A program made the position numbers and the translations under genes. The notes beneath the pieces were generated by a model. That model did no database searches and was not told the origin of the DNA. It saw only the letters and a list, made by a program, of their open reading frames with translations. Positions 42,587-51,467 of a stretch of 64,000 bases of DNA are shown piece by piece; within the stretch, counting starts at the first letter, position 1, and every line of letters starts with the position of its first letter. This DNA comes from Hyphomonadaceae bacterium ML37 (lineage in GTDB: Bacteria; Pseudomonadota; Alphaproteobacteria; Caulobacterales; Maricaulaceae), in contig CP091241.1 of NCBI GenBank assembly GCA_027627685.1, positions 2,171,191 to 2,235,190 on the forward strand, read 5' to 3'.

Positions 42587-42602
42587 GCGCTGTTAACAGC
42601 GC
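42587..42602. promoter_or_regulatory. 16-bp perfect palindrome in divergent promoter region
   Basis: GCGCTGTTAACAGCGC lies in the roughly 50-base gap between the start of the PBP gene (minus) and the YcgN-like gene (plus). The position and perfect symmetry suggest an operator for a dimeric regulator of one or both genes. No factor can be named. Confidence 0.4.
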
Positions 42603-42625
42603 GCTTTCGCGGCTAAATTCGGGCG

Positions 42626-43069
42626 ATGGCCCCCAATGACCCGTTTTACGAAACAAAGACGCTGGCGCAAATGACGCAAGCCGAGTGGGAATCGCTGTGC
42701 GACGGGTGCGGGCGTTGCTGCACCCTGCTTCTGGAGGATGACGACGGATCGGTCTGGCGCACCTCGCTCGCCTGCCGACTGCTCGATCTGAAGACCGTGC
42801 GCTGCCGTGACTACGCCAACCGCCATGCAAAAGTTCCAGGCTGCGTGAAGCTGACGCCCGACCGGATCGGCCAGCTGGGCTGGATGCCGGACACCTGCGC
42901 CTACCGGCTGATTGATGAAGGCAAACCCCTGCCCGACTGGCACCCCTTGCGCACCGGCGATCCGGCCAGCGTCATCGCCGCAGGCATCAGCGTGAAAGGC
43001 GCGCTGATCAGCGAAGCGCTGGTCGATGAGGATGAGCAGGAAGACTACATCACCAACCAGGTGCTCTGA
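42626..43069 (+). CDS. YcgN/UPF0260 cysteine-cluster protein
   Basis: A 147-residue UPF0260 protein. The cysteine cluster CDGCGRCCTLLLEDDD near residue 25, CRLLDLKTVRCRDYANR near 50, and GCVKLTP and DTCAYRL further on follow the family pattern of a probable metal- or iron-sulfur-binding protein. Length and motif order match E. coli YcgN. Cellular function is unknown in the family. Divergent from the PBP gene. Confidence 0.92.
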   Translation: MAPNDPFYETKTLAQMTQAEWESLCDGCGRCCTLLLEDDDGSVWRTSLACRLLDLKTVRCRDYANRHAKVPGCVKLTPDRIGQLGWMPDTCAYRLIDEGKPLPDWHPLRTGDPASVIAAGISVKGALISEALVDEDEQEDYITNQVL

Positions 43070-43079
43070 CCCATCTGGA

Positions 43080-43931
43080 TCAGTCTGTGTCCGGCGCGCT
43101 TCGCCCCATGCGCCGCACCGGCGCCAGCGCCTGATAGGCGCCCTCGCGCTTTTCTGCCCGGGCGGTGATCGCCTCCATGATGTCAGCCGGGTTCCACAGG
43201 CTCGCCTGCAGCACCATGGCCTGTTCCAGCGCGTCACTTACCGCATGGTCGCGCGCATAGAGGAAGGAGCGCTTCACGCCGCTGATGGCCAGCGGCGCCT
43301 TGGCGGCGATCTCGCGCGCCACCGCATCTACATGGGTGCGCAGGGCGTCAGCCGTGTCGAGCACCGCGTTATAGAGGCCCAGCCGTTCAGCCCGCTGCGC
43401 GTCCAGCCTGGCGCCGGTATAGGCCAGCTCGCGCGCCACGCCTTCAGGGATCAGCTTGGGCAAGCGCTGCAGCGTGCCCACATCGGCGAACATGGCGATA
43501 TTGGTTTCCTCGATGCTCAGCCACGCCACATCCGTCCCGTAACGCAGATCGCAGGCCGTGATCATGTCCACCGCCCCGCCCACGCAGGGCCCCTGCACGG
43601 CGGCTATGACGGGAAAGCGCGCGCGCTCGAACGCCGTGAAGGCGTCCTGCAGGGCGGTGGCGGCGGTCAGGAAAGCTTCGCGCGCCGCCGCGCTGCCGGT
43701 CGACAGGGCGCCGGGATCAGTAAACACCGAGATATCCATACCGGCGCTGAACACCGGGCCTTCGGCGTCCACGATCAGCACCCGGGTGCGCCCTGCGTCC
43801 GACAGCGCCATCACCGCCTCGGGCAGCTCGCGCCAGAAGGCCGGCGTCATGGTGTTGCGCTTGTCCGGGCGGTTCAGCGTGAGACGGGCGATCGGGCCGT
43901 CCTGTGTGACGGCGAAGCTGGTCCAGGCCAT
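43080..43931 (-). CDS. Crotonase/enoyl-CoA hydratase-isomerase family protein
   Basis: A 283-residue crotonase-fold protein. [18 protein letters not shown] is the usual first conserved region, [11 protein letters not shown] the first oxyanion strand near residue 64, and [20 protein letters not shown] the second, near residue 108. The acidic residue expected in [18 protein letters not shown] is present. ATG 43931 follows AGGAG at five bases. Acts on an acyl-CoA, probably a cytosolic hydratase or isomerase; the exact substrate is undetermined. Not part of the CoA cluster at the window start. Confidence 0.87.
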   Translation of the reverse strand: MAWTSFAVTQDGPIARLTLNRPDKRNTMTPAFWRELPEAVMALSDAGRTRVLIVDAEGPVFSAGMDISVFTDPGALSTGSAAAREAFLTAATALQDAFTAFERARFPVIAAVQGPCVGGAVDMITACDLRYGTDVAWLSIEETNIAMFADVGTLQRLPKLIPEGVARELAYTGARLDAQRAERLGLYNAVLDTADALRTHVDAVAREIAAKAPLAISGVKRSFLYARDHAVSDALEQAMVLQASLWNPADIMEAITARAEKREGAYQALAPVRRMGRSAPDTD

Positions 43932-44098
43932 GGGGGCTCCTGAGCTGGGACGTGTATCAGCGCCGAGCTTTGTCCGGTCCGGCGCAGGTTTCAAGCGTGC
44001 ATGCGGGCGCCCGCGCCATTGGACCAGGCCATGATTATCCTCTAGAAATTAGGAGAGCGCGCTGCAGCGCGCGGACCGGGTGTCAAGGAGACGTCTTC

Positions 44099-44344
44099 AT
44101 GGGTGCGCACTGGACAGGACTTATCGTCGTGGCGCTGCTGCTGCTCGTGCTGTTTGGCGGGCGCGGCAAGATATCCGCGCTGATGGGCGACATGGCCAAG
44201 GGCATAACCGCCTTCCGCAAGGGCCTCAAGGACGAGGACGAATCCGCCGGCGCGGACGAAACCCCCACCCCCTCCGGCGCCCTCGGCTCGGAGGCGGGTC
44301 GCACGGCCGAGCCGCGCCGCGAGGACGAACGTACCGGGAGCTAG
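44099..44344 (+). CDS. tatA: Twin-arginine translocase subunit TatA
   Basis: An 81-residue TatA. A single N-terminal membrane helix [18 protein letters not shown] and the [18 protein letters not shown] amphipathic helix are followed by an acidic, disordered tail. AAGGAG lies upstream of ATG 44099. First gene of tatABC, three bases before tatB. TatA oligomers form the conduit for folded, twin-arginine-tagged proteins such as the flavoprotein encoded at 54152. Confidence 0.93.
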   Translation: MGAHWTGLIVVALLLLVLFGGRGKISALMGDMAKGITAFRKGLKDEDESAGADETPTPSGALGSEAGRTAEPRREDERTGS

Positions 44345-44347
44345 GCG

Positions 44348-44734
44348 ATGAACCCGGGTATCGGCGCTCCCGAGCTGCTGATCATCGTCATCCTCGCCCT
44401 TGTGGTGGTTGGCCCCAAAGACCTGCCGCTCATGGTGCGCAAGGCGGGCCGCTTCATGGGCAAGATGCGTGCGATGGCGCGTGATTTTCAGCGCAGTTTT
44501 GACGAGCTGGGCCGCGAGGCGGAGCTGTCCGAACTGCGCCAGGAAATCGAAGCCTTGAAGAAATCCAACCCGGTCAACGAGATTCGCGCCGAGCTGAAAA
44601 AGGCCGAAGCTGAAGCCATGGCCGAGGTCGATCCGCCGGCTGAGCCGCGCCCCGCCGATATTCGCGAGCATCCGCGCCTGGCCGGCCGCGCCCGGCCCCC
44701 GGCCCCGGCGCAAGACCCCGGACAGACGGACTAG
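44348..44734 (+). CDS. tatB: Twin-arginine translocase subunit TatB
   Basis: A 128-residue TatB. Hydrophobic N-terminus with GIGAPELLIIVILALVVVGP (the conserved Glu and GP hinge), then KDLPLMVRKAGRFMGKMRAM and a long charged helix with DFQRSFDELGREAELSELRQ. With TatC it forms the receptor that recognises the twin-arginine signal. Longer than TatA and with a Pro-rich tail, as usual. Separated from tatA by 3 bases and tatC by 4 bases. Confidence 0.93.
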   Translation: MNPGIGAPELLIIVILALVVVGPKDLPLMVRKAGRFMGKMRAMARDFQRSFDELGREAELSELRQEIEALKKSNPVNEIRAELKKAEAEAMAEVDPPAEPRPADIREHPRLAGRARPPAPAQDPGQTD

Positions 44735-44738
44735 CATC

Positions 44739-45539
44739 ATGGGCGCGCAGACGGACCCTGAAGACGAGGTTGAAGCCTCGCGCGCGCCGCTGATGGCGCA
44801 CCTTGAAGAGCTGCGCTCGCGCCTGATTGTGACCCTGGGCGCGCTGGCGGTGGGCTTCGTGATCTGCTTCATCGCCGCCGAGGCGATCTATAATTTCCTC
44901 CTTGTCCCGTTCGAGAACGCAGCCCGGCAGGTGCGCGGCGACGACCTCGCCCTCCAACTAATCTTCACTGCGCCGCTGGAATTCTTCTTCGTCAAGCTGA
45001 AGCTCGCCTTGTTCGGCGCCATCGTGCTGGCCTTCCCGGTCATGGCCTATCAGGTCTGGGCCTTCGTGCGGCCGGGCCTGTACAAGAATGAGCGCCTGGC
45101 GTTTGCGCCCTTCCTCGTCGCCGCCCCGGTGCTGTTCACGGCGGGCATGGCCTTCGTCTACTACATCATCCTGCCCTTCGTCATGAGCTTCGCGCTGGGC
45201 CAGGAACAGGCGCCGGTCGAGGGGCGCGCCAGTATACAACTGCTGACCCGGGTGTCGGAGTATCTCAATCTCGTCACCACGCTGATCCTTGCCTTCGGCA
45301 TCAGCTTCCAGCTGCCCGTGCTCCTGTCCCTGCTGGGGAAGGCGGGGCTGCTGACCAGTGAAACACTGATCAAATCCTGGAAATATGCCCTGGTAGGCAT
45401 CGCCGCCTTCGCCGCCTTCGTGACGCCGCCCGATCCGATCAGCCAGATCTTCCTGGGCGCGGCGATGTTCGGGCTCTATGGGATATCCATCATTGCGGTG
45501 AAAATGGTCGAACCCAAACCGCTCGACGACGAGGCCTGA
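44739..45539 (+). CDS. tatC: Twin-arginine translocase subunit TatC
   Basis: A 266-residue TatC with six membrane helices. PLMAHLEELRSRLIVTLGAL is the conserved cytoplasmic N-terminal motif with the signal-binding Glu, and FVRPGLYKNERLAF is the loop between helices 2 and 3. FGISFQLPVLLSLLGKAGLL and FVTPPDPISQIFLGAAM are further signatures. It is the core receptor of the Tat system. End of the tatABC operon; no clear terminator follows, and the next gene is convergent. Confidence 0.95.
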   Translation: MGAQTDPEDEVEASRAPLMAHLEELRSRLIVTLGALAVGFVICFIAAEAIYNFLLVPFENAARQVRGDDLALQLIFTAPLEFFFVKLKLALFGAIVLAFPVMAYQVWAFVRPGLYKNERLAFAPFLVAAPVLFTAGMAFVYYIILPFVMSFALGQEQAPVEGRASIQLLTRVSEYLNLVTTLILAFGISFQLPVLLSLLGKAGLLTSETLIKSWKYALVGIAAFAAFVTPPDPISQIFLGAAMFGLYGISIIAVKMVEPKPLDDEA

Positions 45540-45572
45540 CTCGGGCGCATCGCCTCAACAACGTCAGCCGCT

Positions 45573-46868
45573 TCAGCGCTCGCTTTCGCCGCTTTCCGCT
45601 TCGCCCGAAACCGTCTCGCTTGTGCCGGCTTCATTGGCGTCGGCGCCGCCGCGGGCGACTGAATCGGGCAATGGCGCCGTGCCGGCTGGGTCGCCCGCAT
45701 GGGCGCGCACGGCGGGCGGGACGAAGATTTCTGCGCCGTCATCCATATAGACGCTGGTCGACGGGAAGGCGAAGGCTGTGCCCGCCTCCTCCACGATCTT
45801 CTTGAGCTCGAACGCCAGCTCTTCCTTGATCCTGAGCCACTCGCCCCAATTGGTCGTGATCGTGAAGCAGTACAGAAGGTAATCGATTGAGGACGGCCCG
45901 AAACTGTCCACATGCATGAAGGTCGGCACTTCAGGCGGCCTGGCGAATTCGGGATTGTTCTGGATATAGTCCAGCACCTTGTCGCGGATGTACTGCAGCT
46001 GCGCGGTGGTGGTCTTGTACTCCACGCCAATGATCCACCGGATGCGGCGGTGACTCATCCGCGTGAAATTGGTCACCGCGTTGTCGGCAAGCTTGGAGTT
46101 GGGCACATAGACCGGGCTGCGGTCAAACCGGCGCACGAGGGTGGAGCGGAAATTGATCTCCACCACCGTACCCTCCACCACGCCGTCCACCAGAATCCAT
46201 TCGCCCGGCACGAAGCGCTTTTCGGTCAGGATCAGAATGCCTGCGATGAGATTGCGGAACAAATCCTGCGCGCCCAGACCAATAGCGACGCCCAGAAGCC
46301 CGAGCCCCCCGATCACCGGCGCGACCGGTATGCCCCAGATCTGCAGGACGGCGGCTGCGCCGATCACAACGAACAGGATGCGCAGAAACTTGGCCAGCCA
46401 GTCGACCATCACCGGCGTCAGCGCCTTGCGCAGCCGGGTCATCAGAAAGGCGACCGGCACAACCACATTGTGAAGCGCCCAGAACAGGGCGATCACCACA
46501 AGGGATTCCACCACTTGCGTGCCGTTCACCGGCGCCGTCTCGGCATGAAAATCCACGATCGTGAACGCGATATAGACGCCGATAATCACCGGGATCAGCT
46601 TGACCGGCCCTTTCAGGGCGTTGATCACCTTGCCGTCGAGACTGTTGTCGCTGCGGTCGGCGAACGCGATCAGGCGCCGCAGCACCAGATGGGAGAACAG
46701 GCCGCGCACCAGAAACGCGAGCGCCAGTACGACAAGCGCGACCAGCCCGTCGCCGACATTGTAGCCCACGAAGCTCGTATTCCAGACGCGGACGACGATC
46801 TCCCAGAGCGTTTCGGCCCGGTCGAGCAGCGCGTCGCCCGCACCGTTGGCTGGCGCGTTGGCGGTCAT
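45573..46868 (-). CDS. MscS-family mechanosensitive channel
   Basis: A 431-residue small-conductance mechanosensitive channel with several N-terminal hydrophobic helices (residues 25-190). The pore helix and beta-domain core is GLGLLGVAIGLGAQDLFRNL near residue 200, continuing LTEKRFVPGEWILVDGVVEG. The C-terminal alpha/beta domain (residues 290-390) and an acidic tail follow. It would release solutes upon hypo-osmotic shock. Its ATG overlaps the stop of prfC by four bases, so the two are translationally coupled. Confidence 0.9.
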   Translation of the reverse strand: MTANAPANGAGDALLDRAETLWEIVVRVWNTSFVGYNVGDGLVALVVLALAFLVRGLFSHLVLRRLIAFADRSDNSLDGKVINALKGPVKLIPVIIGVYIAFTIVDFHAETAPVNGTQVVESLVVIALFWALHNVVVPVAFLMTRLRKALTPVMVDWLAKFLRILFVVIGAAAVLQIWGIPVAPVIGGLGLLGVAIGLGAQDLFRNLIAGILILTEKRFVPGEWILVDGVVEGTVVEINFRSTLVRRFDRSPVYVPNSKLADNAVTNFTRMSHRRIRWIIGVEYKTTTAQLQYIRDKVLDYIQNNPEFARPPEVPTFMHVDSFGPSSIDYLLYCFTITTNWGEWLRIKEELAFELKKIVEEAGTAFAFPSTSVYMDDGAEIFVPPAVRAHAGDPAGTAPLPDSVARGGADANEAGTSETVSGEAESGESER

Positions 46869-48463
46869 GTCGCGCGCTCGCGTGTCTTGGCGAAGATCAC
46901 GTCAGGATATTTTTCCTGCGAGTAACCGACCTCCCACGACGATTTGGCGAGGAATACGACGGCGCCGTCGATATCCTCGGCGATGGCGGTCTTGTGGCGG
47001 TCGATGAAGGCGTCGATCTTGTCCTGCGGACCCTGCAGCCAGCGAGCGGTCTCGAACGGGCAGGTTTCGAACACCACCTCGATGCCATATTCGTCCGCCA
47101 CGCGCTGCGCCATCACGTCGATCTGCAGCGCGCCCACCGCGCCAATCACGAACTCGCCGCCCACTTGCTGGCGGAACAGCTGCGTGACGCCTTCCTCGGC
47201 CAGCGATTCCAGCGCCTTTTTCAGGTGCTTGGCTTTGAGCGGGTCCTTCAGGCGCGCCCGGCGCAGCATTTCGGGCGCAAAGTTGGGAATGCCCGCCACC
47301 CGCCACTTGCCGCTTTCAGACAAGGTATCCCCAACGCGCAGGACGCCGTGGTTCGGCACGCCCATCACATCGCCGGCAAACGCCTCATCCGCGATCTCGC
47401 GATCGGACGCGAAGAACAGGATCGGGTTGGACACGGTCAGCTGCTTTCCGTGGTCGGTCTTCAGCTTCATGCCGCGACGGAACGAGCCCGAGACCAGGCG
47501 CACGAACGCCACACGGTCGCGGTGATTGGGATCCATATTCGCCTGCACCTTGAACACGAAGCCCGCCACTTCCTTGCCGCTCGGCTCCAGCCGGTCCGCC
47601 GGACCGGTCGCGGCCTGGGGCTGGGGTCCGGGGGCGATTTCGGCGACGGCGTCGAGCAATTCACGCACCCCGAACCGGCGCAGGGCCGACCCGAAATAGA
47701 CCGGCGTCAGATGGCCCTCGCGGAAGCTCTGCTCGATGAAGGGCGGGCACAGCTCGCGGGCCATCTCGACCCCTTCGCGCACCTCGGCAAGCTCGTCCGC
47801 GGCCAGCTCAGACGTGATCGAATTGCCGGTCAGCGAAAACCGCTCGGACGCCACCGGGTCCTGATCGTCGGCCGAGGGGCGGCGGTAGAGGATGAACTCA
47901 TCACGCGCCATGTCCGCCACGCCGCGAAAGCGCTGGCCGGACCCGCAGGGCCACTGCATGGGCGTGGCGTCCAGCGCCAGCTTGTCCTGGATATCGTCGA
48001 GGAGATCGGTCACCTCCATCGCCTCACGGTCCATCTTGTTGATGAAGGTGATGATCGGGATATCGCGCAATCTGCACACCTCGACGAGCTTCAGCGTGCG
48101 CGGCTCCACGCCCTTGGCGGCGTCGAGCACCATGATGGCGCAGTCAGCCGCGGTCAGGGTGCGATAGGTGTCTTCGGAGAAGTCCTCGTGGCCCGGCGTG
48201 TCGAGAAGGTTGAACAACAGACCCTTGTAGTCATAGGTCATCACCGAGGCCGACACCGAGATGCCGCGCTCGCGCTCGATCTTCATCCAGTCCGATTGGG
48301 TGCGCCGGTTCTGGCCGCGCGCCTTCACCTGACCGGCCAGGCGGATAGCGCCCGCTTCCAGCAGCAGGGTTTCGGTCAGCGTCGTCTTGCCGGCATCGGG
48401 GTGGGAGATGATGGCGTAGGTGCGCCGGCGCGCCCATTCGGGCCCAGCAGGTTCGGCGGTCAT
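46865..48463 (-). CDS. prfC: Peptide chain release factor 3
   Basis: A 532-residue translational GTPase. P-loop AIISHPDAGKTTLTETLLL, switch I QSDWMKIERERGISVSASVM, switch II DTPGHEDFSED and the NKMD motif in ITFINKMDREAME all match RF3, which recycles RF1/RF2 after termination. C-terminal RF3 domains III-IV follow; length is that of the family. First gene of the prfC-mscS pair. Confidence 0.95.
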   Translation of the reverse strand: MTAEPAGPEWARRRTYAIISHPDAGKTTLTETLLLEAGAIRLAGQVKARGQNRRTQSDWMKIERERGISVSASVMTYDYKGLLFNLLDTPGHEDFSEDTYRTLTAADCAIMVLDAAKGVEPRTLKLVEVCRLRDIPIITFINKMDREAMEVTDLLDDIQDKLALDATPMQWPCGSGQRFRGVADMARDEFILYRRPSADDQDPVASERFSLTGNSITSELAADELAEVREGVEMARELCPPFIEQSFREGHLTPVYFGSALRRFGVRELLDAVAEIAPGPQPQAATGPADRLEPSGKEVAGFVFKVQANMDPNHRDRVAFVRLVSGSFRRGMKLKTDHGKQLTVSNPILFFASDREIADEAFAGDVMGVPNHGVLRVGDTLSESGKWRVAGIPNFAPEMLRRARLKDPLKAKHLKKALESLAEEGVTQLFRQQVGGEFVIGAVGALQIDVMAQRVADEYGIEVVFETCPFETARWLQGPQDKIDAFIDRHKTAIAEDIDGAVVFLAKSSWEVGYSQEKYPDVIFAKTRERAT

Positions 48464-48546
48464 GGCGGGTCCTTAGTGCTTCAGCCGACGCGAGGTAGCC
48501 GAGCAGGCGCCCGCTGGCAAGGTTGCCGGGCGTCAGACGTTCGCCG

Positions 48547-49632
48547 CTAGGCCGCTTGCGCATCCTTGCGCAGCTTCATGAAGCGCAGCGCGCGCCGCGC
48601 GCTTTCAGGGTCGAGCGCGTCGTAAATCTTGCCCAGATCACGCGCCTCGGCGAAAGCGTGATCCCCGGCGCCGCCGCGCAGAACTGCAACGGTGACGAAC
48701 AGCGCCTTGTCGAGCCCTGCAGCCTTGCAGATCATCGCCAGGCCGTCGGCGCACTCATGGTCCAGCGCACGGCGCGCCGCGACGTAGTCGACGCCCGTCA
48801 TCTCGGCGAAGCCCGCGCAGAAGTGCACGCGCTTCTTCTCGCGAAGCAGACGCACCAGCAGCGCGCCATCAAGCTCCTTGCGCATGCGTTTGGCGGCGAT
48901 GAACCGGCGCGCTTCGGCCAGTTCGCCATCCTCGGCCATGCGCGCGGCCAGCCGCTGATGCGACGCGGCCAGCGCCGCCTCCAGAACGCCCGGCTCCAGC
49001 GATTCAAACCGCGCCGTAATCTGCTCGCGCAGATGAGTTTCGACCACGGTCATGAGATCGCTCAGAAGGTCAGCCGGCGTATCCTTGCGCTGCACCAGCG
49101 GCGCCTGCAATACCGGGCTGGCCTCAGCGCGCTGGGCGACGGCTTCGAATGTCTGACGGCTGAGGCGCGAGCCGGGATTGCTCACCAGGCGGGCCACGGC
49201 CGTGTCATCGCCGCGCTCCACAATGGCGCTGGACAGGCGCTCGCCGACCTGGCTGCGCTGCGCGATGGCGCGAATATGGTCCTGACCGCGCTCGTGCACG
49301 ATGGCGACCAGATCCTCGTCCTTCAGCGCGGTGGAGCGCGACAGGATCGGCGCGGCGACTTCAATGGCGTCGAGCGCCAGCTGCAGCAACAGCCCGCGCG
49401 GCGCCACCGCGCTGTCGGCGAAGCGTTCGGCCAGCTCAGCGCGCGCGCTCGTGGCGGTCTGGGCGGCCAGGGTCTGCAGCACCGAATCAAATTCGGCCTG
49501 GGTGCGGCTTGCCGCTGCTGGAGGCGCTTCGAAAAACAGGTCGGTCACCTCGCGCAGCAACTGGCGGCGGCGTTCGGATGACTTTTCGCGCGCCAGCTCG
49601 GCCAGCTTGTGCAATTGGGACGAGGCGGACAT
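48547..49632 (-). CDS. DUF2336 domain-containing protein
   Basis: A 361-residue, almost wholly helical protein of the DUF2336 family, common in Caulobacter relatives and of unknown function. Repeated short helices (for example EKSSERRRQLLREVTDLFF near the start and ERGDDTAVARLVSNPGSRLS near residue 125) resemble HEAT-type repeats. ATG 49632 begins MSASSQLHKLAELARE; a longer frame lacks support. Stands alone between prfC and a PAN-domain gene. Confidence 0.82.
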   Translation of the reverse strand: MSASSQLHKLAELAREKSSERRRQLLREVTDLFFEAPPAAASRTQAEFDSVLQTLAAQTATSARAELAERFADSAVAPRGLLLQLALDAIEVAAPILSRSTALKDEDLVAIVHERGQDHIRAIAQRSQVGERLSSAIVERGDDTAVARLVSNPGSRLSRQTFEAVAQRAEASPVLQAPLVQRKDTPADLLSDLMTVVETHLREQITARFESLEPGVLEAALAASHQRLAARMAEDGELAEARRFIAAKRMRKELDGALLVRLLREKKRVHFCAGFAEMTGVDYVAARRALDHECADGLAMICKAAGLDKALFVTVAVLRGGAGDHAFAEARDLGKIYDALDPESARRALRFMKLRKDAQAA

Positions 49633-49748
49633 GCGTGAAAAGGCTCCGTGACACGAGAAAAGAGACTGCCACTTTGGCATGAGCAGGTAAAGAATCCGTG
49701 GCGGAACCGCCTCGGCCAGCGGTTTTGCAGGTCACGCTTGCCCAGACG

Positions 49749-50174
49749 TTAACCGCCGGCCAATCCGGGCTCACGGTCCCGCGCCCGCAGGGTCGGGCGG
49801 CGGCTGTCAGCGGTGTCCAGAGCCTCCAGCGCAGCGCGTTCGCGGGCATTGGGCGCGCGGTTGCCCGCCGCCTCGATCTGCGCGGCCAGGGCGGGCGACA
49901 GGCCAGTCACTGAACCGGGCGAAGGGGTCGCCGGGCGCACCGCGCCGAGCAACGCGCAGCTGCCGGGCCGTGCGCCCGCCAGAGGCCGCCAGCTCCAGGC
50001 CATGCAGCCCTCACGCAGGCCGCAAATCGATGCGCAGGCATTGGCGCTGGCCTCGGCCAACCCGTGCGGGCGCTCGATCACAGCGCCGCGGCGTTCATGA
50101 TCGCTCAAAATCGCCCCCGCCGGGATTGCCGGCGCGGCGATCAAAAGCAAAAGGGGCAGGATGAGACCGTTCAT
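49749..50174 (-). CDS. PAN/Apple-domain exported protein
   Basis: A 141-residue protein with a signal peptide (LILPLLLLIAAPAIPAGA) and a PAN/Apple-like domain. The cysteine pattern C-x3-C in ANACASICGLREGCMAWSW, followed by SCALL, fits the disulfide core of bacterial PAN domains, which bind proteins or carbohydrates. The C-terminus is Arg/Ala-rich. A long inverted repeat covers the start codon region (50152-50191). Function unknown. Confidence 0.72.
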   Translation of the reverse strand: MNGLILPLLLLIAAPAIPAGAILSDHERRGAVIERPHGLAEASANACASICGLREGCMAWSWRPLAGARPGSCALLGAVRPATPSPGSVTGLSPALAAQIEAAGNRAPNARERAALEALDTADSRRPTLRARDREPGLAGG

Positions 50175-50191
50175 GGTCCAATCCTGCCCCT
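50152..50191 (-). promoter_or_regulatory. Inverted repeat enclosing a start codon
   Basis: AGGGGCAGGAT pairs perfectly with ATCCTGCCCCT eleven bases each, and an inner GACC/GGTC pair surrounds the ATG of the PAN-domain gene. In the mRNA the start codon would be in the loop and its upstream purines in the stem. It could limit translation; coding constraint alone could also explain part of it. Confidence 0.4.
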
Positions 50192-50246
50192 CAACTCATT
50201 GCGATTGTGTTGCCGGTGCTGGCTGGCCAGCGCGACGTCAGTCGTT

Positions 50247-51311
50247 TCAGGCCGCCTGCTTGCGCGCCTGCGCCGCCTCGGCCAGGCGCTCGCGCGCCAG
50301 CTGGTCGGCGGCCATGTTGGCGGGACGGCCTTCGCTGGCCGCCGCGTCGATGATCTCGCCCAGCGTCTGTTTGAGCGTAAGCAGCTTGCCTTCGACCCAT
50401 TTGGCGTCGAAGCGTGAATCCAGCTCGCCCATCACATTGATGATGCCGCCGGCATTGATCACGTAATCGGGCGCATAGAGAATGCCGCGATCCATCAACG
50501 CCTGACCCATATCGCGGGTCTCCAGCTGATTATTGGCCGCGCCGGCCACGATCTTCACCTTCAGCCGCCCGATGGTGGACGGATTGATCACGGCGCCCAG
50601 CGCGCACGGCGCGAACACGTCGGCGTCCACGTCATAGATGGCGCCCGGGTCAGAGACGACCGTCGCGCCCAGCTCACGCGCCAGCTCGGCCAGCGGCTCG
50701 GCCTTGATGTCCGCCAGGAACAGCTCGGCGCCCGCTTCAGCGAGGTGACGGCACAGATAACCGCCGACATGGCCCGTGGCGCCCTGGACGGCGATCCGCA
50801 CGCCGTTCAGGTCCGACTTTCCCAGGCCGCGCTCGACGCAGGCCTGTATGCCCAGGAACACGCCCTTGGCCGTGATCGGCGAGGGATCGCCGGTACCGTC
50901 CGGCAGGCCGACCACGTGGCGCGTGGCGCGCCGCGCCGCGACCATGTCCGCAGGCGACACGCCCACGTCTTCAGCGGAGATGTATTGGCCGTTGAGCGAT
51001 TCCAGCGCGCGCCCGAAGGCTTCGAACAACGCTTCGCGGTCAAACTCGCCCTCAGGACGGATGATCACGCTCTTGCCGCCGCCAATGGGCAGATCGGCCA
51101 TGATGTTTTTGTAGCTCATGCCCTGGGACAGGCGCAGCACGTCGGTCAGCGCCTCGACCGAGCTGGGATAGGTCCACATGCGGCAGCCGCCGACGGCGGG
51201 ACCGCGGGCGGTGGAGTGCACCGCCAGAATGGCTTTCAGCCCGGTCTCCGGGTCGGTGGCGAACAGGACTTTTTCATGATCGTCGAATGCGGAATGCTCG
51301 AACACGCTCAT
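50247..51311 (-). CDS. Leucine/valine/phenylalanine-type dehydrogenase
   Basis: A 354-residue NAD-dependent amino-acid dehydrogenase of the Glu/Leu/Phe/Val family. HSTARGPAVGGCRMW near residue 30 comes first, then the catalytic Lys region LPIGGGKSVIIRPEG near residue 74 and SAEDVGVSPADM near 110. The nucleotide-binding segment is VAVQGATGHVGGYL-like (IAVQGATGHVGGYLCRHL) near 173, and NAGGIINVMGEL near 288. Leucine dehydrogenase is the most likely activity, giving 2-oxoacids for branched-chain amino-acid breakdown. ATG 51311 is preferred to the TTG 18 bases upstream. Confidence 0.87.
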   Translation of the reverse strand: MSVFEHSAFDDHEKVLFATDPETGLKAILAVHSTARGPAVGGCRMWTYPSSVEALTDVLRLSQGMSYKNIMADLPIGGGKSVIIRPEGEFDREALFEAFGRALESLNGQYISAEDVGVSPADMVAARRATRHVVGLPDGTGDPSPITAKGVFLGIQACVERGLGKSDLNGVRIAVQGATGHVGGYLCRHLAEAGAELFLADIKAEPLAELARELGATVVSDPGAIYDVDADVFAPCALGAVINPSTIGRLKVKIVAGAANNQLETRDMGQALMDRGILYAPDYVINAGGIINVMGELDSRFDAKWVEGKLLTLKQTLGEIIDAAASEGRPANMAADQLARERLAEAAQARKQAA

Positions 51312-51467
51312 ATGGGGGGAGTCCTTCAAGCGGCCTCAGGAACAAGAGCCGGACGCGCCGCCGGTCTTGGCTCGCCGGGTGGAAATGCGCGTCTGGAAAG
51401 TGCGCGGGCGGGATACAAGGCGGGGCGCCTGCACGCAAGCCTTGGAAACCGCTGGCGATTTGTCCGG

